Source of the DNA: Cupriavidus metallidurans CH34
GTDB lineage: Bacteria; Pseudomonadota; Gammaproteobacteria; Burkholderiales; Burkholderiaceae
Assembly (NCBI RefSeq): GCF_000196015.1
Contig: NC_007973.1
Location: 2,356,001 to 2,420,000 of the forward strand
DNA length: 64,000 nt
Direction of reading: 5' to 3'
In this document: piece by piece, positions 16,997 to 25,121 of the stretch
How positions within the stretch are numbered: position 1 is the first letter of the stretch
Layout of the letters: each line of letters begins with the position of its first letter
Notes under the pieces: generated by a model
What the model was told of the DNA's origin: nothing
The model's database searches: none
What the model saw: only the letters and a program-made list of their open reading frames with translations
Position numbers and translations under genes: made by a program

Positions 16997-19900
16997 GCCT
17001 CCTCGTCTTGGCCAAGCAATCGCAATGGAGTCCGCGGTAGGTGCGACATGTGCTTATCCTGGTCCAGCATTTCAGCCAACTGCGCCGCATCCAGTCCCGT
17101 TGAGGCAATCACCGACTTCAGCAGTCCAGCGCATTCCGAAACTGGGTCAACCGGCATGTCCGAGGCGAAGGCAGCTCGAAGGTTTCCGGCGCGAGCAAGA
17201 AGCTCGCGCCTCAGAAGGTCAAAACGGGCACGAATTTGAGGGCTCTCCAGGGTCGGGTAAGCAAGACACTCACCTAAGCGCGCCAGTAGGTACTCCGTCA
17301 GCGATGTTGGGGCGATGACCCGCTGCAGGTCTCGCTCGATAATCTCCGGCTTCTGCACTATCCACGTCCGGGTAACCTGACCCAAGGCAATTCTCTGTCT
17401 CGTGAGCTCTAGCAACTCCTCGTTGAGAATCCAACCCGTCAGTTCTTCGCAAAGCCTGGCGCGCTCCTCTTCCAGGCGGTCGAGCTCTTCGGGCGTGTAT
17501 TTCGCATTGAGTGTCTTCGCGTCTGTCGACAGCAAATTCTCCAACTCGTCCACCATCTCCGCCACCTGCCGCTTCTTGGCGATGACCGCGGGGAGGTGGT
17601 CGACGTTCCGAACTGCGTAGTGACACAGGCCGCATCGACGTATCCCTCTCAAGTCCTTTACGACCTCGGGTGGGCAATCGTTGCCATACGGGCAGATTTC
17701 AGTCTTGTTCGCAGCGGCATTAGCTCCGCGCGTCTCACGAAGAACGTCTACCCCTCGCACTGACCTCTCGCCGAACGATATGCTTATACAGCCATAGGAA
17801 ACCAGAGTCTCGTCGAGATTCTCCCGCATGCTTTGAGCAAGATTCGAGTTGACGCTATCAGCATGGATAAAGGCTGGAGATGCATGTTGTCCGCTCAGGA
17901 CGGGCTCGAAAGCATTTCTCAGTGCAGCTTCCCTTAGCCGCGCGGCTTGATGGACTTGCTCTGCCTCGACCGTCTCTCGGTCGAGGTGCACGTAGTAGGA
18001 AACAACCCCGGGCTTCTGGCCAGTGATGTGCTTACCAATGAGGTCCGTGGGCAGGAACGTGATGTACTGTGAAACCACCGCGACGCGAGCACTGTGTGGG
18101 CTGATAGCAGTCATCACGTTCAAAGGACAACTCTCGCCTGCACCAAAGCGTGCACCAAAGTCCACCAGCTTCTTTTTGAGCTCTGGCTCGCCCACTTTAT
18201 GCCCCGGCGGCAAGAGTGTCAGAAGCTGACGCATTCGCCCGTACTCGGAGAGCTCTGGCATGAGCCCCTGCAGGCCACAAAGCATGCTTTTCCATACATC
18301 GCTGTATTTTCCGTCCCCATGTGGCTTACCGTCCTTCGTGTATGCGAAGAGCGGTTTGAACTTCGGCCACTTCGTCGACGGATTGTCATTGTAAAAGTGG
18401 CTTACATGGAAACCGTCTTCGCCTATTTGCTCAGCCCAATTGCGCTGTGCGCGAAGCAGTTCAATAACCCTCATACTGACATGCGGAGTCCACGGCTCCT
18501 TTTTTTGCTTATCAGTATTGACAAACAGCAAGGCGAATTCCGCTTCTTCCTCGTCAACGAGCGAATCGAATCGCTCCCCGTCCAGCCATTGGATGTGGTT
18601 GTGTCGTACCCCAGTATGGAGCGCAACGAGATTCTGGTGAAGCGCATGCGGATGAGGCAGGAACACCATCCGTCCGTCCTTCAGTTTCCTCCACCCTAGG
18701 GCGAGAACATTGGGAATGAACTGCAGCGGGATGGTCTTGCTCCTAGTGAACAAGATAGGCACAAATCCAACGTCTTGGGCACTGGCGTACGTGTCGATTA
18801 CCCACCCGTTTTGCGCCAGGCTCTCCAGCCGCTCCGTACCGAGCTCCCCCGACAGGACGCGACTCGTTACGACATTGTGGTGCGCAAGGATGGCTTCGTG
18901 ATAGTCGAGATAGACGCCAAAAAAGCGCCGGGGTACTGGCTGCTTCCTGGTTGCCTTGGTGCGGGATGTTAGCGGGAAGTCGTGAGGTGCCAGAGGTTGA
19001 GTGAAACCCTCGCATCCCGGAATCTCGTCAGAGTATCGCTCGATAAATTCGAAGAACCCCTGCAATTGCAGGAGACTTCCATAGTAGCCGTTGTTCTTCC
19101 ACCCCCGGCGCTCACGGTGAGAGTCCATGAATTCGAGGAACGTAAGTGGCGTCTCTTCTGCTACGGGTAGCAAGCGACTGACAAACACGCTCTTGAGGAG
19201 CAGCGAGGGCGAACTGGGATAGGACAGGATGGTATTTGGATTCCGTGCGAACCAATATGGCAGGTAATAGAAAAGATAGATATTCCACCAACCTATGATT
19301 CCCTGAATTTGTTTGTAGGACTCCCTAGCCGTCTTTTGAACGTAGAGCTCCTCCAGATTCAGCCACAAGTCGCTTATGACCTTGATGTCCACGTCCAGGC
19401 CGGGCAGGCGCATTAGGGTCCTTATTCGCTCGGGTCTGCCCCAAGACGGCTCGACGTGCAGGAGTTCTTGCACGAGGTCGTAGTCACTTCTTGGCTGCTG
19501 AAACGTCCTGTCACCCACACCGCCCGTGCCCCGTGCCCGACGACCAATTTGTATCCGTAACGCCGATGACCAGTCCTCTGCCGTCACCCGGACTCTGTCG
19601 CCGAACGCCAGCTTGAAGACATCAAGGAGCGGTTTGTACGCAAGTGGAAGAGTGTCCTTTGGGCTGATGACTTGCTCCGCGGCCTTGATAGCCAGGAGGT
19701 CTTCAATATTGACATCCTCGGCTCTGTGCCATCCGGTGGCTAGCAACAACTTGGTTCCGTAGGTGAGAAACCATTCCCTACGCTTGCGGTCTCCGCCAAC
19801 TGCCTCAAAAGCGGAGTGCGGAAGCGATTCTGATTGCGAATTCAGCCTTCGAATGAGTCCAAGAAGCTCTGAGGAAACTAGCATACCCACTTCACGCCGC

Positions 19901-20373
19901 CTTCCTGACCCACCATCGGGCTTCTCACCTCGCACCGAAGGCCACGAAAAAGATGCGGGTAGGGTTATTGCGCCGCTGCAGTGGAGGGCAACCAAGAACA
20001 ATCCCACGCCCGGCCGGATACTGTTCGCGTAACTGCTTTTGAACGCCAACGAGCCGCTTTCATCGGGAAACATCAGAGCTGTGAAGTGTGCCTTCGTCAA
20101 GTGGCCCGTCTTCTGGCGATACGCATCGAGCGCTTCATTGGCATAGGCTTGTCCGAAGACCCGTTTCGTGTCGGCGAAAACGCGGAGACGGACAAACTTC
20201 GCGAAGACCGCTTGAAGGTGTTTTTTTGTGGTCACTGCCTCCAGGTCCACCTGCTCGAGGCCATGAATAGATAATGATGTGTCGGCAGCAAGCTGGAGCG
20301 CGGCGCGGATGTCAGCGTTAAGGGCTTCATCGATTCGGTTGAATACGATGCTATCCGGGGTCAGGTTAACCAT
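16993..20373 (-). CDS. gmtZ: GmtZ-like large integrase-related protein
   Basis: This very large protein (1126 residues) is the middle gene of the trio. Around residues 755-795 it carries a tyrosine-recombinase-like signature, PHSARVAVVSQY followed by GKHITGQKPGVVSYYVHLD, resembling HxxR ... Y. The block-II histidine is not obvious, so activity is uncertain. A cysteine cluster (CPYGNDC and CGLCH, about 895-918) may bind zinc and precedes a coiled coil (about 920-990). It starts three bases after gmtY ends and overlaps gmtX by four bases. Size, order and the Cys cluster fit GmtZ better than the shorter TnpB of Tn554. Confidence 0.75.
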   Translation of the reverse strand: MVNLTPDSIVFNRIDEALNADIRAALQLAADTSLSIHGLEQVDLEAVTTKKHLQAVFAKFVRLRVFADTKRVFGQAYANEALDAYRQKTGHLTKAHFTALMFPDESGSLAFKSSYANSIRPGVGLFLVALHCSGAITLPASFSWPSVRGEKPDGGSGRRREVGMLVSSELLGLIRRLNSQSESLPHSAFEAVGGDRKRREWFLTYGTKLLLATGWHRAEDVNIEDLLAIKAAEQVISPKDTLPLAYKPLLDVFKLAFGDRVRVTAEDWSSALRIQIGRRARGTGGVGDRTFQQPRSDYDLVQELLHVEPSWGRPERIRTLMRLPGLDVDIKVISDLWLNLEELYVQKTARESYKQIQGIIGWWNIYLFYYLPYWFARNPNTILSYPSSPSLLLKSVFVSRLLPVAEETPLTFLEFMDSHRERRGWKNNGYYGSLLQLQGFFEFIERYSDEIPGCEGFTQPLAPHDFPLTSRTKATRKQPVPRRFFGVYLDYHEAILAHHNVVTSRVLSGELGTERLESLAQNGWVIDTYASAQDVGFVPILFTRSKTIPLQFIPNVLALGWRKLKDGRMVFLPHPHALHQNLVALHTGVRHNHIQWLDGERFDSLVDEEEAEFALLFVNTDKQKKEPWTPHVSMRVIELLRAQRNWAEQIGEDGFHVSHFYNDNPSTKWPKFKPLFAYTKDGKPHGDGKYSDVWKSMLCGLQGLMPELSEYGRMRQLLTLLPPGHKVGEPELKKKLVDFGARFGAGESCPLNVMTAISPHSARVAVVSQYITFLPTDLIGKHITGQKPGVVSYYVHLDRETVEAEQVHQAARLREAALRNAFEPVLSGQHASPAFIHADSVNSNLAQSMRENLDETLVSYGCISISFGERSVRGVDVLRETRGANAAANKTEICPYGNDCPPEVVKDLRGIRRCGLCHYAVRNVDHLPAVIAKKRQVAEMVDELENLLSTDAKTLNAKYTPEELDRLEEERARLCEELTGWILNEELLELTRQRIALGQVTRTWIVQKPEIIERDLQRVIAPTSLTEYLLARLGECLAYPTLESPQIRARFDLLRRELLARAGNLRAAFASDMPVDPVSECAGLLKSVIASTGLDAAQLAEMLDQDKHMSHLPRTPLRLLGQDEEA

Positions 20374-20376
20374 GCG

Positions 20377-21771
20377 TCAGGGTCTCTGTGAGAGCTGCGA
20401 CTGCACTTTAGCCATTTGTGCGCGAAGCGCTTCGAGCTTAAGCTCCATAAGCTTTTTCGGCGTGCCATGGCTGAAGAGGACCCGATTAGCATTTTGAACT
20501 TCGAGCTTGAAAAGGTCCTTGTCGAACTTTGCGTACTTCAGCGTGCTATTGATGTCAGCGTGCCCGAGAAGTTGCTGCACCATCGGTACGGGTAACCCAT
20601 AGTCGCCATTGGCACGGGGAAAGTAGTTCAGCACATAAGTCCCATACATATGTCTGAGCGAGTGCGGGCCGGTACCAGGTGGAAGCATCACGCCAATGTG
20701 CTTCTGCACCCGGTGGAACAACTCCAATCGGGTCCCAGGAGCACTCAGGAAGTATGGCTGGCCACGCTCAAGGCCCTTTAGATACTGGAAGAGGAAACCA
20801 TGCTTGCCATGTGCGAGATGCTCTTGCTCCAGATACCCTTGAAGCGAGTCGAAGAACGATGTCGCAAAGGGCTCGATGAGGAGGGTTAGGTCCGACGTTC
20901 TCCCCTTCCACGCAAGCAGTTCTCGCTGGGAGGGCGTGAGAGAGCGGTAACTCGAATGCCCGGACCTGCTTTTAGGGTCAACGAGACGGACCGTTCCTTC
21001 ATCCACGTCGATGTCGTCATTTAGCAAAACCTGCAGCGCTTCATGTGTACGACACCCGCTTGCAGCAAGCAGTGCATAGAAGGCCTTGTCACGGTATGTG
21101 GGCATCGCGTCGATAAGGTCCATGACCTTGTCATACGGAAAGGCCCGTTGCTCGTCGTACGGCGCATCTGCCGCCCCGTCACCGAGAACAACACATTCGA
21201 CAAATTTTGGGCCGCCGGCGACAACACCTGCAATCATTGAGTGGGCTTGCATCGCCCTGACCTCACCCAGTTGCAGTGGACGCTTTTGTCCTAGTTCGGG
21301 AAGGAGCGGAGTATCCGCAATTACGCCTCGGCTGTCGTATAGGCGTGCCAGCTCTGCCATCTCCTTCCTGACATCCTCAGACAGCTTCAGAAAGCGTCGA
21401 AGAGCCGCCTTCTTCGGCACCACGCTACTCGCCTGGTTTACACCAGGCGGCAACGATGAAGCAACCGCTTGTGCGATGGGTCGAGAAGCGTCTATCCCGA
21501 GAAGCAGGTAGTCCCCGTAGGCTTCCAGAGTCTCGGTCAGCTCCAACTTGGTAAGCTGCCGCCCTTGACCGATGAGTGCAGCGGCCTCGATGAGGTAGTC
21601 GAAGAACTCGGCGAGGTGGCGACAGTATGAGTCGCGCGTGTTCGCCGGCGCGTTGCGCAGTGACTCGGCGAACGCGGTGAACGCATCGATGGGGCGACCG
21701 TCTGGCCCGAGCAGCAGCCAGGAGGTTCTTCCGCTCAACTGCCGCCTGCGCAGGCTCACGTGCTTGTACAT
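20377..21771 (-). CDS. gmtY: GmtY-like tyrosine recombinase (island integrase)
   Basis: This 464-residue site-specific recombinase has all catalytic positions readable: R241 (ASGCRTHEAL), a lysine in the beta-hairpin (PKSRSG, about K267), H370 and R373 with H374 (GPHSLRHMYG), H404 (QLLGHADINS) and nucleophile Y413 (LKYAK). An N-terminal SAM-like arm-binding domain covers about 25-150. It is the first gene of the trio and lies next to the replacement tRNA and the right island end, the usual place for an integrase. It should cut the GAACC-containing core within the tRNA T-loop. Confidence 0.9.
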   Translation of the reverse strand: MYKHVSLRRRQLSGRTSWLLLGPDGRPIDAFTAFAESLRNAPANTRDSYCRHLAEFFDYLIEAAALIGQGRQLTKLELTETLEAYGDYLLLGIDASRPIAQAVASSLPPGVNQASSVVPKKAALRRFLKLSEDVRKEMAELARLYDSRGVIADTPLLPELGQKRPLQLGEVRAMQAHSMIAGVVAGGPKFVECVVLGDGAADAPYDEQRAFPYDKVMDLIDAMPTYRDKAFYALLAASGCRTHEALQVLLNDDIDVDEGTVRLVDPKSRSGHSSYRSLTPSQRELLAWKGRTSDLTLLIEPFATSFFDSLQGYLEQEHLAHGKHGFLFQYLKGLERGQPYFLSAPGTRLELFHRVQKHIGVMLPPGTGPHSLRHMYGTYVLNYFPRANGDYGLPVPMVQQLLGHADINSTLKYAKFDKDLFKLEVQNANRVLFSHGTPKKLMELKLEALRAQMAKVQSQLSQRP

Positions 21772-21925
21772 ACCGCCCCCAAGTATGCAACTGGGGCCAG
21801 CTTAGCATCAGTGACTAGTACGCACGAAGCTTTCCGACGTGCAATGACGCGCAGCGCCAAGCCCCGGACCCGCGGGAAGCGTCGTTAAACTCTTGATATT
21901 AAAGGAAAAATTTGAAGAACGTATG

Positions 21926-21999
21926 TCCGCCCTACACGACTCGAACGTGTGACCGCTCGCTTAGAAGGCGAGTGCTCTATCCAGCTGAGCTAAGGGCGG
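21926..21999 (-). tRNA. tRNA-Arg(TCT), intact copy carried by the island
   Basis: The minus strand folds as a complete cloverleaf: acceptor CCGCCCT/AGGGCGG, D-arm GCTC/GAGC, anticodon stem CTCGC/GCGAG with loop CTTCTAA (anticodon TCT), T-arm ACACG/CGTGT with TTCGAGT, discriminator A. CCA is not encoded. It differs from the split host gene in the D-loop and the whole T-stem, so it is a diverged copy rather than a duplication. It can supply the arginine tRNA function lost by insertion. It may be read from the host tRNA promoter beyond 22106 or from its own. Confidence 0.95.
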
Positions 22000-22035
22000 C
22001 CTGAAGAAAAACCAATTTTACAATACGCAACTACG

Positions 22036-22054
22036 GCGACCCGCTATAAGAACC
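22036..22054 (-). repeat. right island end (attachment half-site)
   Basis: Read on the minus strand from 22050 the island ends CTTATAGCGGGTCGC, an imperfect inverted copy of the left end at 714. GAACC at 22050-22054 repeats the left junction. The host tRNA resumes immediately beyond. Confidence 0.8.
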
Positions 22055-22106
22055 TCTGACCGCTCGCTTAGAAGGCGAGTGCTCTATCCAACTGAGCTAA
22101 GGGCGG
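22051..22106 (-). pseudogene. 5' fragment of the split host tRNA-Arg(TCT) gene
   Basis: The minus strand from 22106 contains the acceptor strand CCGCCCT, D-arm, anticodon arm with CTTCTAA and the 5' T-stem AGAGG, then breaks off in the T-loop. The missing 3' end is at 689-713. A TAGAAT -10-like element lies upstream at 22136-22141 on the minus strand, so transcription probably still runs through this fragment into the island's intact tRNA. Confidence 0.9.
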
Positions 22107-22180
22107 CGCGGCCTTGCCATTGCGGCAAGGCGTGCATTCTACCGCAGCACGAATGCCGCGCACAGGACACATCGTCTGCT

Positions 22181-23431
22181 TTACGAAGGTTCGCGTTCGC
22201 GCACGCGTGGGCGACGCGGCATTCCGGTGAACTCCTCCGCATCGTGCGAGGAAACGCAGTTCCGGCCCATCTGTTTGGCGTCATAGAGCGCGCGATCCGA
22301 ACGACGCATGACCGCGTCGGCGTTTTCGCCCAACTGCCATTCCGCCATCCCGATGCTGACCGTGTAGGCGATTGGGTCTGGCTCGGACGGGCACGGTGTC
22401 GCCCGCACCAGTGCGCTGAGTCGGACGCTGATGGCGCGGCCCGTCTCCAGTCCGGTGGCAGGCATCACGATCGCGAATTCCTCGCCGCCGAGACGGCCGA
22501 TCACCGAGTCCGGCGCCGCCACCTTGCGCAGCAGTCCCGCGAAATGGCGCAGCACGCTGTCTCCAGCCAGGTGTCCATAGAGATCGTTGATGGCCTTGAA
22601 GTGGTCCAGGTCCATGAACGCCACGGTAAGTGGCTTGCGCGAGCGCTCCGCCTGCTTGCAGGCAAGTTCGAGTTCTTCCCAGAATGCGCCACGAGATAGC
22701 ACATCGGTTAGGTCGTCGTGCCGCGCGCGACGTTCGATGATCTGGCGCAGACGGTCATGGGCCATCAGCGCGAAGCTGACGGCCAGCCCCATCACGCCGA
22801 ACACGAACCAGACAGTCATGCTTTCGTGACGATCAACCAGCGGCTGCACGTGGCCGTCCATGAGCGCGGCGAACATCGGCCAGGCCTCCGCGCCAGCCAG
22901 TACTGCGCAACCAAGGGACAGGACAGATAACGAGAGTGCTGCCAGCCGACCCGTGCCGCGCTTGAGCGGCACCAGGGCAACCGTGATCCGGGCAATTTCC
23001 AGTAGCAGCAGGGTCTGGATCGACGCCGTGGCGAGCCCGAGCCAGGCGAGTGTGCCGGTCGGCACACGCCCCAGGCCCATTTCGGCAAGCCCGCCGACCG
23101 CATAAATCGTCAGCGCGGCCAACCCGGGGAGGTTCAGCACACCAAGCACCACGCCACGACCACGCTTGCCCGCGAAATGCCGTGTGCCGTAGACCATCAT
23201 CGACAGTCCCGCGGTCAGGGCGAACTCAGGGAGCACCGCCAGCGGCCACTCTGGCCGGTATGCGTGCGCGGCCTGAAGGACCACGGCCAGGGTCACCAAC
23301 AGATCGCCGAGCGCCCACGACGTGAGCCCGCTACGCTCCATACCCGCAGAGCGCCGCAACACGGCACAGACGATCGCCATCTGCAGCGCTATCAAGCCTG
23401 CGATCAGCACCACCACCTGCGACTGAAACAT
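22181..23431 (-). CDS. membrane diguanylate cyclase (GGDEF domain)
   Basis: This 416-residue protein starts from the ATG at 23431, preceded by a GGGAA site; an upstream in-frame start would add 17 unconvincing residues. The first 240 residues carry about six or seven hydrophobic segments forming a membrane sensor. The C-terminal GGDEF domain has the active motif GRLGGEEFAIVMP and downstream YTVSIGMAEW and RSDRALYDAKQMGRN. The RxxD feedback-inhibition site is not present. It should make cyclic di-GMP from two GTP. This is the first host gene beyond the split tRNA. Confidence 0.92.
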   Translation of the reverse strand: MFQSQVVVLIAGLIALQMAIVCAVLRRSAGMERSGLTSWALGDLLVTLAVVLQAAHAYRPEWPLAVLPEFALTAGLSMMVYGTRHFAGKRGRGVVLGVLNLPGLAALTIYAVGGLAEMGLGRVPTGTLAWLGLATASIQTLLLLEIARITVALVPLKRGTGRLAALSLSVLSLGCAVLAGAEAWPMFAALMDGHVQPLVDRHESMTVWFVFGVMGLAVSFALMAHDRLRQIIERRARHDDLTDVLSRGAFWEELELACKQAERSRKPLTVAFMDLDHFKAINDLYGHLAGDSVLRHFAGLLRKVAAPDSVIGRLGGEEFAIVMPATGLETGRAISVRLSALVRATPCPSEPDPIAYTVSIGMAEWQLGENADAVMRRSDRALYDAKQMGRNCVSSHDAEEFTGMPRRPRVREREPS

Positions 23432-23837
23432 CTCAATTCCCGTTCCAAAGGTGTCGTCATGCTCCGCACGGCAATGGCGCACCTTCTGATTCCGGCCCGC
23501 GACAAGCCGTCATATTTTGTTTTCCGCAGGTCCGGCTGCCCAGGCGCCGTGGCACAGCGTGCCGGGCCGGGCATGGCTCAGGCGTGCCCCAGCCCAACCG
23601 CATCGCTCGCGGGGCTGTCTCGCCATAGTTGTGATAGTCGGGACCAGGTCCGTGTGAATACTGCAATGCCGGGCGCGAAGCGCCAGGTCGGACCGTTACG
23701 GTGTGCGGATTATGTCAGCGCGCCGCACCAAGTCAAGCCAAAACCGAACCCGCCTGAAGCAGGGTGCGTGGCCAGAGAATCAACCGGCACATCGGGCAAC
23801 CGACGACGCGCCGATTAGAATATCTTTCACGGCACAA
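23432..23837. other. intergenic region between diguanylate cyclase and tRNA-Pro
   Basis: About 400 bases with only shadow frames. It must hold the promoter of the leftward cyclase gene, but no distinct -35/-10 pair was identified. No repeat or RNA structure stood out. Confidence 0.4.
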
Positions 23838-23867
23838 TTGACCTGGCGGCCAACACCGCGATAGAAT
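23838..23867 (+). promoter_or_regulatory. promoter of tRNA-Pro
   Basis: TTGACC (23838-23843) and TAGAAT (23862-23867) are 18 bases apart and end nine bases before the mature tRNA, the expected arrangement for a tRNA promoter. Confidence 0.75.
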
Positions 23868-23876
23868 CGCCGGCTC

Positions 23877-23953
23877 CGGAGCGTAGCGCAGCCTGGTAGC
23901 GCATCTGATTTGGGATCAGAGGGTCGTAGGTTCGAATCCTATCGCTCCGACCA
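23877..23953 (+). tRNA. tRNA-Pro(TGG)
   Basis: This is a complete 77-base cloverleaf: acceptor CGGAGCG/CGCTCCG, D-arm with GCCTGGTAGC, anticodon loop TTTGGGA (anticodon TGG), T-arm GTAGG-TTCGAAT-CCTAT, discriminator A and encoded CCA. A promoter lies just upstream and a strong terminator downstream. Confidence 0.97.
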
Positions 23954-23982
23954 TATTTGCAGGCAGTTTAGGCAGAAGATTG

Positions 23983-24016
23983 AACGGCTTACGCCTCACG
24001 GCGTAGGCCGTTTTTT
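23983..24016 (+). terminator. intrinsic terminator of tRNA-Pro
   Basis: ACGGCTTACGCC pairs with GGCGTAGGCCGT around a TCAC loop and is followed by six T residues. Confidence 0.9.
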
Positions 24017-24155
24017 CTTGCCTGTCTCTAGCCTGTCATAAGGCTCCCCATATCGTTGATGTCGTGTCCGAGCACGCGCAGCGCCGTACGGACGCTGCTG
24101 CATTGCTCCTGCCCGCGCAGTACCATACGCAGGAACCAACCCAATAAAGTGCACC

Positions 24156-24308
24156 ATGCGTTACGTAAAGGCCATCGTCTCGGTACTGATCTGCGTTGCT
24201 CTGGTCGGCCTGCTGGCCCGACAACTGCCGCAATACGAGGAGGCCATCATCATGGTCGGCTTTGCTGCCGCGGTCGTGCTGGCACGCTGGCTGGTCCGGA
24301 AGCCGTAG
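24156..24308 (+). CDS. small two-segment membrane protein, 50 residues
   Basis: The ATG at 24156 opens a frame with a short charged start (MRYVK). A hydrophobic helix follows (AIVSVLICVALVGLLA), then a polar turn (RQLPQYEEA), a second hydrophobic helix (IIMVGFAAAVVLARWLV) and a basic end (RKP). This is a textbook small integral membrane protein. The ribosome-binding site is weak. No family is recognised; overlapping longer frames on both strands look like shadows. Confidence 0.5.
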   Translation: MRYVKAIVSVLICVALVGLLARQLPQYEEAIIMVGFAAAVVLARWLVRKP

Positions 24309-24478
24309 TACGTTGCGCGTCAGAAGACGCAAAAGCAGCGACTCAAAATGGAACCTGCATTGCACAATCAGCTGCTTGCAGCGCTTCGGTCATTTGATAC
24401 GCCGATGTCGCGCCGCAACACGATCCCAGGTAGCTGACGACGTACGATCCTCCGCGTCCGATGCTGCGCCTGCGATCG

Positions 24479-24487
24479 TGCTATAAT
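24479..24487 (+). promoter_or_regulatory. extended -10 promoter for the structured RNA/infA leader
   Basis: TGCTATAAT is a perfect -10 hexamer with an extended TG element. The -35 region is poor, as is usual for extended -10 promoters. Transcription would start near 24494. Confidence 0.7.
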
Positions 24488-24493
24488 CCCGCG

Positions 24494-24700
24494 TCAGTTT
24501 GGGGTATCTGAGCATGCCCTGTAACCGGGTCGGCGCCGCCAGGCGCACTGGAACATTTGGCCTCCACACCCCACATCGGGGGAGTTGGGACCGGTCAGAC
24601 CCGGAAACACATTGCCCGCCTTTCCCCGTGACGCACACGGTCGCGCCGTTGTGGCACGCCCGCGGGTGAACGTCCTCAGGGTCCCCTCGATCCCTTTAAC
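24494..24700 (+). ncRNA. structured RNA or long leader before infA (6S-like candidate)
   Basis: About 200 bases between a strong promoter and infA are GC-rich and full of complementary segments. The outer ends can pair (GGGG..CTGAG near 24501 with CTCAG..CCCC near 24681), with several internal hairpins. No intrinsic terminator separates it from infA. A rod with a closing stem and a large unpaired interior would suit 6S RNA, but I cannot confirm it. The alternative is a regulatory 5' leader of infA. It does not carry the SRP RNA tetraloop region or the tmRNA signature. Confidence 0.4.
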
Positions 24701-24737
24701 TCATGCAGCCTAGGGTGCTGCCGCAAAGGAAAACAGA

Positions 24738-24959
24738 TTGGCTAAGGAAGAACTCATTGAATTTGGCGGCGTGGTGTCGGAAGCCCTGCCCGACAACCGT
24801 TATCGCGTCACGCTGGAAAACGGCGTGGAAATCTGGGCATACGCCTCCGGCAAGATGCAGAAGCACCGCATCCGTATCCTGGCAGGCGACCGCGTGACCC
24901 TGGAAATGTCGCCCTACGACCTGACCAAGGGCCGCATCAATTTCCGCCACAAATCCTGA
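24738..24959 (+). CDS. infA: translation initiation factor IF-1 (second-copy type)
   Basis: This 73-residue single OB-fold protein ([20 protein letters not shown], then [20 protein letters not shown]) binds the ribosomal A site during initiation. It starts at TTG, with AAAGGA seven bases upstream. It stands alone here rather than in a ribosomal-protein operon. Its sequence (EELIEF start, GRINFRHKS end) is the form of the extra infA copy many betaproteobacteria carry. A long leader precedes it and a strong terminator follows it, so it is a single-gene unit. Confidence 0.95.
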   Translation: MAKEELIEFGGVVSEALPDNRYRVTLENGVEIWAYASGKMQKHRIRILAGDRVTLEMSPYDLTKGRINFRHKS

Positions 24960-25002
24960 GTTCGATCCTGTCACGCGGCTGACACGGCCGCTACGGACAC
25001 TG

Positions 25003-25045
25003 ACGGGCTATCCGGGGGCAATCCCGCCGGATAGCCCGTTTTTGT
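25003..25045 (+). terminator. intrinsic terminator of infA
   Basis: ACGGGCTATCCGG and CCGGATAGCCCGT form a perfect 13-bp stem followed by a T-rich run. Confidence 0.92.
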
Positions 25046-25121
25046 TTTCGGCGACCTCCGCCTTGATGGCGGCAGCCCGTTTCACCATACTCAAGGCTCG
25101 TACGAAGCCCCTGCCCCGAAC

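Larger units (their letters stand above)
709..22054. mobile_element. defence island of about 21.3 kb integrated within tRNA-Arg(TCT)
   Basis: Both boundaries can be read. GAACC occurs at 709-713 and 22050-22054, and the host tRNA halves lie immediately outside. Just inside are imperfect inverted ends (CTTATA, three bases, GGTC from 714; the same read on the minus strand from 22050). Closing the ends into a circle would give TATAAG-AACC-CTTATA, a plausible core site for a tyrosine recombinase. The right end carries a gmtY/gmtZ/gmtX-like trio and a whole replacement tRNA-Arg. Cargo is SPARDA, an HTH-GTPase, Qat and unknown genes. Codon use is visibly less GC-biased than in the flanks. Confidence 0.9.

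Noticed and set aside
22181..23431. Feedback-inhibition (RxxD) site in the diguanylate cyclase
   Set aside because: The residues before GGEEF read AAPDS; the required arginine is missing.
24494..24700. SRP (4.5S) RNA or tmRNA before infA
   Set aside because: The conserved SRP GGAAG-type tetraloop region and the tmRNA ends are absent.
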